Origin: Bin5 sp009843665
Lineage (GTDB): Bacteria; Chloroflexota; Anaerolineae; Caldilineales; Caldilineaceae
Reading direction: 5' to 3'
Assembly: GCA_965220285.1 (NCBI GenBank)
Contig: OZ244818.1
Coordinates: 5,518,001-5,582,000 of the forward strand
Length of the DNA: 64,000 nt
Below are positions 8,905 to 17,226 of the stretch, piece by piece (positions within the stretch are counted from its first letter, which is position 1; every line of letters begins with the position of its first letter). The position numbers were made by a program, and so were the translations under genes. The notes beneath the pieces are model-generated. The model had not been told where the DNA came from, ran no database searches, and saw only the letters and a program-made list of their open reading frames with translations.

Positions 8905-9675
8905 TCAGTCGCCATAGACGCGGCGAACCCGGCGCCGGTAGTCGTCGTAAGAAGCGTCGAACTTGGCTGCGGAGGCGTCTCCTGAGAACACGCTGCTGGA
9001 GAGGACAAGAGGCGGCTTACCGCGTGCGGTCAGGCCGGCGGCTACCTGGCACTTGATGGCATTCACGACCGCGGACGCGCCGACTGTCGAGCCTGGCCCT
9101 ACCGGGTCCTCGAGTCCCTCGACGGTGACCATGGCATCACCGGCGGGAGTACAGTTATCGAGTGTAACGTCTGCGATGTCGATGAGTCTTTTGCCGCTGC
9201 TGTGCTTCGGGTTGGAGGCAGTGCAATGATCGACCGAGACGACCGCTATCACGGGTAAGTCCAGCGCCTTTGCCTCCAGCGCCATCTCTACGACAACTTC
9301 ATTGACACCGCTGTTGGAAAAGATCATGAAACTGTCCGGCGGTCGCAGGACGAAGTTGCGCAAGATCTGCCGGGCAAATCCTTCAACGTGCTCGATGAAC
9401 ATTGCCTGGCGCTGGCCGTTGGCGCCGACGACCTGGTTGTGGAAGGTCAAGGAGAGTTCAACGATAGGATGAAAGCCGGGGAAGGAGCCGTGGCGGGGGT
9501 ACATTTCCTCGATGAACATACGCGAGTGGCCTGTACCGAACAGATGCACCAGCCCTTCTGCGGCTATTGTGTCGATGCAGATTTCGGCAGCTCGGTGGAT
9601 GTTCTCGGCCTGGGTGGCGACGATGCGGTCCAAAATGGCTTGTGCTGCGCCCAGATAGGCGGATGCTGGATTCAA
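8905..9675 (-). CDS. SIS-domain sugar isomerase-like protein (UPF0309 type)
   Basis: A 256-residue SIS domain protein. The phosphosugar-binding signature is visible in HLFGTGHSRMF and in MIFSNSGVNEVVVEMA, the usual Ser-x-Ser/Gly loop. The full open frame reaches TTG 9762 and would overlap the sulfatase upstream, but the family normally begins at the LNPASAYLG segment. TTG 9675 has AGAGGACGAG just upstream, so I place the start there. SIS proteins isomerise or bind aldose/ketose phosphates and amino sugars. Here it lies between a sulfatase and a methyltransferase-like gene, which fits use of a sulfated sugar. The substrate is unknown. Confidence 0.82.
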   Translation of the reverse strand: MNPASAYLGAAQAILDRIVATQAENIHRAAEICIDTIAAEGLVHLFGTGHSRMFIEEMYPRHGSFPGFHPIVELSLTFHNQVVGANGQRQAMFIEHVEGFARQILRNFVLRPPDSFMIFSNSGVNEVVVEMALEAKALDLPVIAVVSVDHCTASNPKHSSGKRLIDIADVTLDNCTPAGDAMVTVEGLEDPVGPGSTVGASAVVNAIKCQVAAGLTARGKPPLVLSSSVFSGDASAAKFDASYDDYRRRVRRVYGD

Positions 9676-9755
9676 AGTGCGTCTCGTCCTCTTAGTTCTG
9701 GCTTCGTGGTAGTCGGGAGGATTCCGTGCTTCTTCCGGGCAAGGCCCGGTATCGG

Positions 9756-11126
9756 TCACCAAGAAAAGGGCACAGTCCCGGTTTCGTCCAGAGTATAGCC
9801 CCAGCTCTCGATATATTTCTCGCCTGGCAGGAACTGATCGCCGCGGTCATCCAGTTTGGCTTGCAGCTGCGACTCGAGCCGTGCCTGTAGAGAGCCCACT
9901 TCGGGGCGGTTGACGAGGTTTTCCAGTTGGAAGGGATCGGCTTCGTTGTCGTAGAGCAGCCACGGACCTTCCTGATCGCGGGCGTAGGTGTGGGTCTGCG
10001 TACGGAGACCGCGGTACTCGCGGCCGCCGTCACGTCGCAGGAACTGGCCGAAGGGATGGGGACAGTAGATGAGAGCTGCTCCACCTGAAGGATCCGGCCC
10101 ACCGTCGATCGCGTGTGAAAAGTCCTTGCCCTCAACCGTTTCAGGGATGGGGATGTCGCAGAGGGCTAGCAGGGTAGGCAGAATATCTGGTGTATCGAGA
10201 AGGGCGTCGATCTCCCGTCCATCCAGGCCGAATCGCTGCGGCCAGCGGAGCAGGAAGGGCACACGGATCGACTCCTCCCAGGGCCGCTGCTTCTTGACCT
10301 CTCCCTGGGAGCCAAGCATGTCGCCGTGGTCCGAAGTGAAGACGAAGATGGTGTTGTCTGCCAGGCCCTCTTCTTCGATTGTCCGGAGGAGGGCGCCGAG
10401 GCAGTCGTCGAGAGCCGTACAGTGGGCGTAGTAGCCGGCGATCCACTCGCTGGCATCGCCCGCCATTTCAGGGGGCACGTTTGGTCTAAGTTCGATGTCA
10501 TCGGGACTGTATAGTCTTCGATAGTCAGGGGGAGCCGTTTCATAGGGCGCGTGGGGAGGGCCCCAGGAGAGGAGGAGTAGAAATGGTTTGTTGGATTTGG
10601 CGTCGCCGTCCCTGTGTGCGCGGGAATGCAAGTAGGCTTGTACGTCCTTGGTCTGCTCAATGGCGTCGTAACCTTCCCATGTCAACTGCTGGTCCGAGTT
10701 ACCAGCGTAGTACTTGGAGTTGTTGTAGTCATGGGTGCACTCCAGGGCCCTAAAGTAGTCGAATCCCTGGCGGCTCTCGGGGGGAACGTAGTTGCTTCGT
10801 CCGCGGCCGTCAACGTGCCATTTGCCGACATAGGCGGTATCGTAGCCGGCCGCCTTGTAGAGTTTGGCCATGGAAACGGCATCGTCAGCAAGGTGAACGT
10901 CGTTGACGAAAACACCGTGGGTGAGCGCATGTTGACCGGTCAGCAGACAGGCACGCGCCGGGCAGCAGACAGGAATACCGGCTACGGCATGGGTGAAGTT
11001 GACGCTCTGTGCCGCCAGCCGGTCGAGATGGGGTGTCTTTACCTGCCGGTTGCCTGCGTAACCTGTGTCCTGCGCCCGCCACTGGTCGGCGAATACGTAG
11101 ATGACGTTGGGACGATCCTGGGTCAT
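9756..11126 (-). CDS. Sulfatase (formylglycine-dependent)
   Basis: A 456-residue type I sulfatase unrelated at close range to the one at 5456-6979. N-terminal metal site RPNVIYVFADQWR; formylglycine motif C54-C55-P-A-R58 followed by ACLLTGQ; second metal site VFTSDHGDMLGSQG near residue 270. No signal peptide is seen. It removes sulfate esters, probably from a sugar or a short oligosaccharide taken up by the cell. Its gene lies 27 bases after the UxaA-family gene and just before the SIS gene, suggesting one transcription unit for a sulfated sugar acid. Confidence 0.93.
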   Translation of the reverse strand: MTQDRPNVIYVFADQWRAQDTGYAGNRQVKTPHLDRLAAQSVNFTHAVAGIPVCCPARACLLTGQHALTHGVFVNDVHLADDAVSMAKLYKAAGYDTAYVGKWHVDGRGRSNYVPPESRQGFDYFRALECTHDYNNSKYYAGNSDQQLTWEGYDAIEQTKDVQAYLHSRAHRDGDAKSNKPFLLLLSWGPPHAPYETAPPDYRRLYSPDDIELRPNVPPEMAGDASEWIAGYYAHCTALDDCLGALLRTIEEEGLADNTIFVFTSDHGDMLGSQGEVKKQRPWEESIRVPFLLRWPQRFGLDGREIDALLDTPDILPTLLALCDIPIPETVEGKDFSHAIDGGPDPSGGAALIYCPHPFGQFLRRDGGREYRGLRTQTHTYARDQEGPWLLYDNEADPFQLENLVNRPEVGSLQARLESQLQAKLDDRGDQFLPGEKYIESWGYTLDETGTVPFSW

Positions 11127-11153
11127 TGTTCGGGCTCTTATGTGCGCTGGCGG

Positions 11154-13904
11154 CTAGAGTGATACGCCGAGCAGACCGCGGGTAAACTGGAATTCGATGT
11201 TGCCTGTGCGCATTGCCTTCGGTTGGAGTTTTCCTTCCAGAGTCTGCGTCAACAGGGTCGCCAGATCCTGGGGCCAGTCATGGGGATCACTCTCAAGTAC
11301 TGCGTCCATGTCTTCGGCGTATTGCGCGGCCGCGCTTTCGGCCGTCGTTACTTGCAGCACGGGCACCAGAGGATTGCCCTCGGTCGGGTGGCTGCCCACA
11401 TAGGCCAGGATGACCTCAACGCCGGCGCCGCCGAGGCCTGTCAGTGTTTCGGCCCAGTGCTCGGTGGGCGTCTCCATTACGTGAATTCCGCTTCGTTCGG
11501 CAGCGTCAGCCAGCGACTGCCCGTAGGCAAGAGTGGGTAAGTGAGGGCCTTCGCCGACGCTTTCGCTAAGGAACTCAGTAGAAGAAAGAAGCGGCGAGTT
11601 TTCCGGCAGAATGACAGTACCCCCACCGACAGCGATTGCTGCAGCCAGGCGACCGAACTGCTGAGAAACCGTGGCCGGCGGCTGTCCGGCGCTCAGAAGC
11701 CCGAAGCGCACGGCTGAAATTCCGGCAACCGTCTGCTCCGGCGTCTCCGCAGTGGCCAGTCTCTGGTCGAACCAGGCATCGACCTTTTCCAAAACGGCAT
11801 CGATCCCGCCATCCAGTTGGATGCTGGCCCAGCCAAACTGGTCGACGTCGATGCCACTTTCTTCCAGCTCGTTGCGGAAGTAGTCGTTGTGCGTCTTTTC
11901 GCAGCCATGCTCCAGGAGCAATGTCTCGGCGGCAAGGGGGTGTCGCAAATAGCCCAGGACGGTGCGCACGTAGAGGTCGCCGGTGTGTCCGCCTGAGAAC
12001 CCGCAGCCTTCGGTATGGGCAAGCGCGACGAATCGCTTGAGAGAGGACGTTGACTCATTGCCGGCGGTGTATCTGCTATTGAGGCGTGCGGCGGCGATTT
12101 GGCCGATCTGGCCGGAGCAGAGGCTGGTCGGCAGAATCAGGCCGATGCGGTCTGCTGCGGGACCGGTTGGCGTCGAGAATGCTGGATAGGAGAGCTGAAG
12201 TACGGGGGCGGCGGAGGAACGGCGGATGGGCAAAGGGCGCCCTGCAGGCTTGGGCCGGCGGTTGATCTCTTCAACACGGCCTGGTCCCGTCTGGCGCCAG
12301 TCTCTCCACAGCTGAACCTGGGCGTGGCCGGCCTTCTCGCCAACGGTTCGCTCACCGGATGCGGCGCGGACGGTCAGGTCCAGGGTTTGAGCGCCGAGCA
12401 CGTCCATTGGCGTACCGTCCAGATAGTCGCCGGCGTTGACATCCATATCCCGGCTCAGCAGATCGTAGCGACGCGTTGTGGTCACGATCTTTATGGTCGG
12501 CACAAACGGAAAATTGGTTATCGAACCGTTACCGGTGACGAAATAGATCATGTTGCAACCGGATGCCACCTGTCCGGCGATGCTCTCCAGATCGTTTCCC
12601 GGGCTGTCCATGAAGTAGTAACCGGGCTCCTTCATTGGCCCGCTATAGGGGATAACGTGATCGAGGCGTACGTCCGGGTGCCTCTTCATGGCGGCACCAA
12701 TCGACTTGAGGACGATGTTGTACAGCCCGCGATATTTGTTGCCGCCGGATGGATTTCCTGCGGCGGAATGGCCGTGCCAGGCAACGCGTTCCTGGAAACG
12801 CTCGATGGTCGTGAGAAATTCGGCTGCAGTTCCTTCGTCGCGCACGTTGAGCATAATGTAGGGCTCTGCACCGATCAGTTCGTCCGTCTCCGCCAGGTTG
12901 GCGGCGCCGCCGTACCGGACCAGCTCACGTGCAACCCAGGAGGCAAGGGGGTTGCCTGAAATTCCGGAGAAGGCATCTGAGCCGCCGCATTGCAGGGCCA
13001 GCTTCAGTTCGGAAAGGGGTTGGGGCGTACGCGGGATTGCGTTGACCTCATCCAGCCAGCCGTTCACAGTTGCTTCAGCCTGTTCCAGCCCTGCCTGAAA
13101 GCCGCTTTGGAGGGTCAGGAAGGCGTGGGGGACCGCCGCGAGCGGGTAGTTGTTTTCGGTCAGAAAGGTGCGCAGCAGGGTGTTATTCACTGGCTCAAGA
13201 CCGTAGTCGACGCACAGGACCGCCCCGACATTGGGGTGGGTGATGAAGCCGGCCAGCGTGCTCAGAGTGGACTCCGTGTTGTTGGGGTTGTCGTGGCCGC
13301 CCTCGGTATGGGCAACTGCTACGATGCCGTCAATGTTGCTGAATTGATCTGCGACGCCGGCGAACCTGGACTCCAGTTGCCTGACGAATCCGCCTGTGCG
13401 GGAGGAAGTTCCAAGGAGAATGATCGTATTTCGGGTTCCAACCCCGCGGCCTCCGGGACGGGCATACCCTTCAAAGTAGCGATCTTCGGTATATCGTTCT
13501 ACCTGCCGGCCGGGCTGGAAGCCTCCGGCGTCAAGATCGTAAGCCTGTACGTGATCGGCGAAGTTCGGCTCATGCGGTAGCTCGAAGTCAAGGGCGCGTA
13601 CGCCGAGGGCGTCGAGCATTTCAGCGTTGCGTATGTATTCGCCAGGAGAGATAGCCCGAGTCGCCAGGCCAAATGGCAGCTCCCATGAGAGAAGGGGGCC
13701 TCCATCCGAAATCGGGGCCACGGCGAACCGGTGTCCTTCCATCGTTGTAAAGTCCAACGTCAGGATTTTCTCGCCAAATGCGATCTGTGTGCCCGCTGGC
13801 AGAGTACGCGTGGCGATAGCTACGTTGTCGCCGGGAAGAGGCAGGCGGGCGACCTCATGGAAAGGTAGCGGGGAAGCGGTTTGGGAGTCGTGTGGCTGAG
13901 CCAT
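11154..13904 (-). CDS. Duplicated UxaA-family hydrolase (altronate/galactarate dehydratase-like)
   Basis: A 916-residue protein, nearly twice the family's usual 500. Residues 20-100 form the small SAF-like N-domain of altronate/galactarate dehydratases. Residues 155-515 are a first UxaA core and 585-880 a second. The family motifs are shared out between the copies. Core 1 keeps CGGSDAFSGISGNP (306-319) but has HTEGGHDN and DYGLEPVNN in place of the Cys-bearing motifs. Core 2 keeps HTEGCGFSGG (about 630) and EHGCEKTHN (665-673) but has lost the CGGSD block. The family dehydrates sugar acids with a metal. The likely role here is uronate/aldarate breakdown with the adjacent sulfatase. The start has AAGGTG six bases before the ATG. 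Confidence 0.85.
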   Translation of the reverse strand: MAQPHDSQTASPLPFHEVARLPLPGDNVAIATRTLPAGTQIAFGEKILTLDFTTMEGHRFAVAPISDGGPLLSWELPFGLATRAISPGEYIRNAEMLDALGVRALDFELPHEPNFADHVQAYDLDAGGFQPGRQVERYTEDRYFEGYARPGGRGVGTRNTIILLGTSSRTGGFVRQLESRFAGVADQFSNIDGIVAVAHTEGGHDNPNNTESTLSTLAGFITHPNVGAVLCVDYGLEPVNNTLLRTFLTENNYPLAAVPHAFLTLQSGFQAGLEQAEATVNGWLDEVNAIPRTPQPLSELKLALQCGGSDAFSGISGNPLASWVARELVRYGGAANLAETDELIGAEPYIMLNVRDEGTAAEFLTTIERFQERVAWHGHSAAGNPSGGNKYRGLYNIVLKSIGAAMKRHPDVRLDHVIPYSGPMKEPGYYFMDSPGNDLESIAGQVASGCNMIYFVTGNGSITNFPFVPTIKIVTTTRRYDLLSRDMDVNAGDYLDGTPMDVLGAQTLDLTVRAASGERTVGEKAGHAQVQLWRDWRQTGPGRVEEINRRPKPAGRPLPIRRSSAAPVLQLSYPAFSTPTGPAADRIGLILPTSLCSGQIGQIAAARLNSRYTAGNESTSSLKRFVALAHTEGCGFSGGHTGDLYVRTVLGYLRHPLAAETLLLEHGCEKTHNDYFRNELEESGIDVDQFGWASIQLDGGIDAVLEKVDAWFDQRLATAETPEQTVAGISAVRFGLLSAGQPPATVSQQFGRLAAAIAVGGGTVILPENSPLLSSTEFLSESVGEGPHLPTLAYGQSLADAAERSGIHVMETPTEHWAETLTGLGGAGVEVILAYVGSHPTEGNPLVPVLQVTTAESAAAQYAEDMDAVLESDPHDWPQDLATLLTQTLEGKLQPKAMRTGNIEFQFTRGLLGVSL

Positions 13905-14068
13905 GGCTTCACCTTCGCAGTGGGGAGACTGTTCTTGTAACTCCGATAGCCTAACACATTTGCCTGAAAACCACAGTTTCGAGGCACGCAGATGGGACGG
14001 TTCTCAAGTTTGAGGGTGCACGGAGTGGATAGGAGAAGGCCGTCCGGCTTCGGGATGGCTATGCGAAT

Positions 14069-14743
14069 TTACCGGCTGCCCGTCATTTCAGCGTCCAATT
14101 GTTCGAAATAGCGAACCATAAACTCATGCCGCCGCTCCCCGATCTTGCGGGCGGTTGGCGTGTAGAGTGTAGCCAGGACCTGTCGCAGCTTGTACACGAA
14201 TTCGTGGACGGGCGTATACTCGGGCGGGTCCGGTTGGGCAGATTGCGGCGGTACGCCAGTCGCGGGCTGGCTCCAGAGACGGTTACCGTAGCTGCCGGCG
14301 TGGGCAAAAGCCCTGGCAACACCGATAGCACCGATACTATCCAGTTTGTCGGCGTCGTAGAGACATTGCGCTTCGAGCGTATGGGGCTGGACAGAGCGGT
14401 CACGGTAGCGGTGGGCCCTGATGCAGTGGATGACGTTTTCGATGCGGGAGGCATCCATGCCGGCGGCGGACAGGTATTCGGCGGCGAACTCGGCGGCGGC
14501 AAAGTGATGTGTGGTTCGTCCTTTGCCGGAAACGGGAAGGTCATGGAGGAGGGCGGCCGCGCGTACGACTTCACAGTCCGCGCTTTCCGCCTGTGCGATG
14601 TGCAACCCCAACTGCGTTACTCTAAGAACATGGTCAATGTCGTGGGCTACGTCGCCGGACAGATACAACTGCCGGATCTTCGATTCGCGCAGGCAATCGT
14701 TGACGGAAGACCGAATTGGTGAGCTTTCTGGGGCTGAGAGCAT
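14069..14743 (-). CDS. HD-domain phosphohydrolase
   Basis: A 224-residue HD superfamily protein. Metal ligands appear in order: H34 with DIDHVL, H67-D68 in ALLHDLP, and a later Asp in YDADKLDSIG (about 140). These fit the HD/PDEase pattern of YedJ-like uncharacterised hydrolases acting on nucleotides or phosphomonoesters. AAAAGG lies five bases before the ATG. It stands alone, between the duplicated UxaA gene and a glycosyltransferase, so the context gives no substrate. Confidence 0.82.
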   Translation of the reverse strand: MLSAPESSPIRSSVNDCLRESKIRQLYLSGDVAHDIDHVLRVTQLGLHIAQAESADCEVVRAAALLHDLPVSGKGRTTHHFAAAEFAAEYLSAAGMDASRIENVIHCIRAHRYRDRSVQPHTLEAQCLYDADKLDSIGAIGVARAFAHAGSYGNRLWSQPATGVPPQSAQPDPPEYTPVHEFVYKLRQVLATLYTPTARKIGERRHEFMVRYFEQLDAEMTGSR

Positions 14744-14785
14744 ATGAGCCTTTTCGTTCTGTTGCGGATGGGATCGTAAGCGGTG

Positions 14786-15928
14786 TCAACGGTTGACGAA
14801 TTCATGCAGGCAATCGAGCAGGCGCCGGCGAAAGGCCTCTCTACTGAAGCGCTCGGCTTGACGGCTGCACGCGGCGGGGTCGTAGGTGTGGACGTCGAAT
14901 TGTTCTATGGCTTGCCTCAGTCGCTCAGGCGTCTGCAGGTCAAAGAATTCGCCGGTTTTCCCTGGGATGACGGTATCCAGAGCCCCTCCGCCACGGAAAG
15001 CAATCACCGGCCGGCCAGTGCTCATCGCCTCGACCGGTGTGATCCCAAAGTCCTCGAGTCCGGGGAATAGGAACGCCTTGCAGCCACGCATCAGGTCCAG
15101 TATTCGGCCGCGTGGCTGCCAGCCCTGGAAATTGACATTGGACCCGGCCATTTCCTCCAGCGCGTGTCTGGCCCGGCCGCTGCCGACAACGATCAGCCGT
15201 TCGTGCGGCAGCTCGCGGAAGGCGCTGACGGCCAGGTCGACGCGTTTGTAGGGTATCAGGCGACTGACGATCAGATAGTAGTCGCCCACGGAAACAGCCG
15301 GATCGGGAGAGAATCGCTGGGTGTCGACCGGTGGGTGAACGATTGCGCTATCGCGGTCGTAAATGGTGCGGATGCGCTCCTGTACGGCGCTGCTGATGGC
15401 AATGAAGTGGTCTACTTTCTGGGCGGCGGCGTAGTCCCAACGCCGCAGCATGGCAAGCAACGGTCTCAGCCCGAGATCGAGTATTCCACCTATCTGCTCC
15501 CTCTGGCGGTACTGGTCGTAGAGCCACAGGAACCGGGTTGGCGTAAGGCAGTAACAGACGTGTAGTGCTTTACGCTGTCCCTTGCGTGCGGTGATCCCGT
15601 GGCAGAAGCCGCTCTTGTTGCTGAGAATCAGGTCGAACTCGCTCAAGTCGGTGCTCTGAAAGGCCGCGGGATAGAGGGGCAGAAAGGCCTGGTGGTGGGC
15701 GGTTACAAATGGGAGGCGCTGCATGAATGTGGTACGGATGGGCCAATTTCTGTATGAATCGGGCATTTTGTCCGGCCCGTACATACTGGTGTAAACCGGC
15801 GCGCCCGGGAAGAGGTCAACAAGCTCTTCGAGGACGTTTTCGGCGCCACCCATCTGATTGAGCCAGTCATGGACGAGGGCGACGCGGACGCTGGCCCGCC
15901 AGTCATTCAGATCAGGCCGGGTGCTCAC
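14786..15928 (-). CDS. Glycosyltransferase family 4 protein
   Basis: A 380-residue GT-B enzyme. The N-terminal Rossmann half begins VRVALVHDWLNQMGGAE, the glycine-bearing acceptor/NDP loop. The C-terminal half shows the GT4 pattern FPGLEDFGITPVEAMSTGRPV with the donor-binding E-x7-E. It transfers a sugar from an NDP donor to a lipid or polysaccharide acceptor. The open frame extends to 16024, inside chorismate mutase, but GTG 15928 lies five bases after the chorismate mutase stop and just before the conserved N-terminus, so I start there. Confidence 0.88.
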   Translation of the reverse strand: MSTRPDLNDWRASVRVALVHDWLNQMGGAENVLEELVDLFPGAPVYTSMYGPDKMPDSYRNWPIRTTFMQRLPFVTAHHQAFLPLYPAAFQSTDLSEFDLILSNKSGFCHGITARKGQRKALHVCYCLTPTRFLWLYDQYRQREQIGGILDLGLRPLLAMLRRWDYAAAQKVDHFIAISSAVQERIRTIYDRDSAIVHPPVDTQRFSPDPAVSVGDYYLIVSRLIPYKRVDLAVSAFRELPHERLIVVGSGRARHALEEMAGSNVNFQGWQPRGRILDLMRGCKAFLFPGLEDFGITPVEAMSTGRPVIAFRGGGALDTVIPGKTGEFFDLQTPERLRQAIEQFDVHTYDPAACSRQAERFSREAFRRRLLDCLHEFVNR

Positions 15929-15932
15929 GCGG

Positions 15933-16316
15933 TCACGACCCTTTGGAGGCGGCCCTATCGGGGCGTCCGCCGTCAACACCGTCTTTCGGGGACGATGAGG
16001 TCTGGCTACCCGGTTCTCGACCACTTATTTCCGAATACAGGGCCATTTCTGCCCTGACAAAGTGGTCGACCATGGTGCGAAAAAGCGCCTCAATCAGATC
16101 TGGGTCGACGCCATCGCTCTCTGCCCACAGTCGACGGGAAGCCAACATGCTGCGCCGGCGGTCGTAGGCATGTACCTGGTCTTCGCTGTGCTTGAAACGG
16201 GCTGCTGCGTGGACATATTTTTGGCGGCGGCTAATGGCATCGATGAGGGACCGATCCAATTGGTCGATTTGCGAACGTACCTCGTCAAGCGACTCACAGT
16301 CCTGTGGCTCTATCAT
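15933..16316 (-). CDS. Chorismate mutase, AroQ type
   Basis: A 127-residue all-helical AroQ domain: SLDEVRSQIDQLDRSLIDAISRRQKYV at the N-terminus carries the first active-site Arg, and K/R-rich helices follow (FKHSEDQVHAYDRR). It converts chorismate to prephenate for Phe/Tyr synthesis. The domain starts at ATG 16316; an upstream ATG at 16415 would add 33 residues that do not look coding. The last 25 residues are polar and disordered. It lies immediately upstream of the glycosyltransferase start, with no other aromatic biosynthesis gene nearby. Confidence 0.85.
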   Translation of the reverse strand: MIEPQDCESLDEVRSQIDQLDRSLIDAISRRQKYVHAAARFKHSEDQVHAYDRRRSMLASRRLWAESDGVDPDLIEALFRTMVDHFVRAEMALYSEISGREPGSQTSSSPKDGVDGGRPDRAASKGS

Positions 16317-16947
16317 CTGGAATCCTGGTTTGCCGTGGAGGGAATCCCAATACTTGGTGGAGAATTCTACCGCAGACAGATTCGAGGTCAAAGAGATTGT
16401 GCATTGGGGAGTCACAGAACTGCCGGCGACTGGGCAGGCACTGGGGAATGGAGGGAAGTCGGGCTGACAGATAACGTGTTTTCATATCATGGACTGTTAG
16501 TTTCATGTTACTTAATGCGTATATCATATTTCGTTTTGCGTATTGGGTACTTCGCCAGAGGTGTGCTGGTGTCGGAGAGGAATCACAGTAACCTGTTTCA
16601 CTGACATGGGTGTCGCATTTGGGCAAGGCCCTTCCAGAGACCTGGATTGTGAAGATCCGTCGCTTTAGGGATGCATCCCAGATCTGGGGTAGGAAAAGTC
16701 TGGTGGGGAATCAGTGCCAGCGGTGGCTGGAAATGTTTACTATCTTTAGGCGAGACGCAGTGCATGCGTCAGGCCCTGCCGTACGGTGGAGTCCGTTTAG
16801 TTGGGGAGTGTGCGAGGGCAAGCACAAGGCCGGCACATACGGGGATTTGATGGGACTGGGTGGACGTGGTCTGGCTAGCCACATTCGATTGGGCACCCGC
16901 CACCAATGTCGACACCAGGTCGGCCAGGCATGTTGTTGGCCGGGGGC

Positions 16948-17000
16948 GTTGCGGGGGCGGAGCCCCCGCACAAGGGAGGGCCGATTAGGCCCGACCGCCC
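16948..17000. repeat. Dispersed GC-rich intergenic repeat, copy A
   Basis: Begins GTTGCGGGGGCGGAGCCCCC, in which GGGGGC and GCCCCC can pair, and continues GCACAAGGGAGGGCCGA then CCCGACCGCCC. The same order of words occurs at 47634-47680, also in a gene-free stretch. It resembles a REP-like or small palindromic mobile repeat. Confidence 0.55.
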
Positions 17001-17007
17001 GGAACTG

Positions 17008-17042
17008 CAGTGGTCAGTGGTTGGTGGTCAGTGGTCAGTGAA
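17008..17042. repeat. Heptamer tandem repeat (CAGTGGT)x5, imperfect
   Basis: Five consecutive 7-base units: CAGTGGT, CAGTGGT, TGGTGGT, CAGTGGT, CAGTGAA. Short heptamer repeats of this kind are known from intergenic DNA of cyanobacteria and some other phyla. Unit number could vary between strains. Confidence 0.8.
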
Positions 17043-17152
17043 GGCGCATCGTCGGCCTCAGAGCTTCAGAGGGACTGGACATGGCCCTGGTGCGACCCGG
17101 GGTATACGAGAGTTCGCCTTCATTTGGGGATGCACGCGCGTGAGCGTTCCTT

Positions 17153-17182
17153 TTGCCCTGCGGCGCGGCAGTACAGTAGAAT
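17153..17182 (+). promoter_or_regulatory. Putative sigma-70-type promoter of the M20 dipeptidase gene
   Basis: TTGCCC (17153-17158), an 18-base spacer, and TAGAAT (17177-17182). It sits 45 bases before the dipeptidase ATG at 17227. Confidence 0.5.
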
Positions 17183-17226
17183 GCGCCGGATGGCTGGAAC
17201 CGTTTCCACAACCAGGAGAGCAGAGC

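Larger units (their letters stand above)
16317..17226. other. Long intergenic region with repeats and dipeptidase promoter
   Basis: About 900 bases without a credible gene. From 16490 to 16570 it is AT-rich with two TGCGTAT words. A GC-rich 53-base element lies at 16948-17000, with a partial copy at 47634-47680. Five heptamer repeats follow at 17008-17042, then the dipeptidase promoter at 17153-17182. Long frames crossing it (for example from 16610 or 16906) have no family features. Confidence 0.6.

Noticed and set aside
16610..17041. 143-codon plus-strand frame
   Set aside because: It crosses the dispersed repeat and heptamer array and has no recognisable features.
17008..17042. CRISPR-like array
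   Set aside because: Units are 7 bases with no spacers, and no cas genes are present in the window.
16906..17226. Upstream extension of the dipeptidase frame
   Set aside because: The M20 domain begins right after ATG 17227, which has a ribosome binding site and a promoter upstream. The extension runs through repeats.
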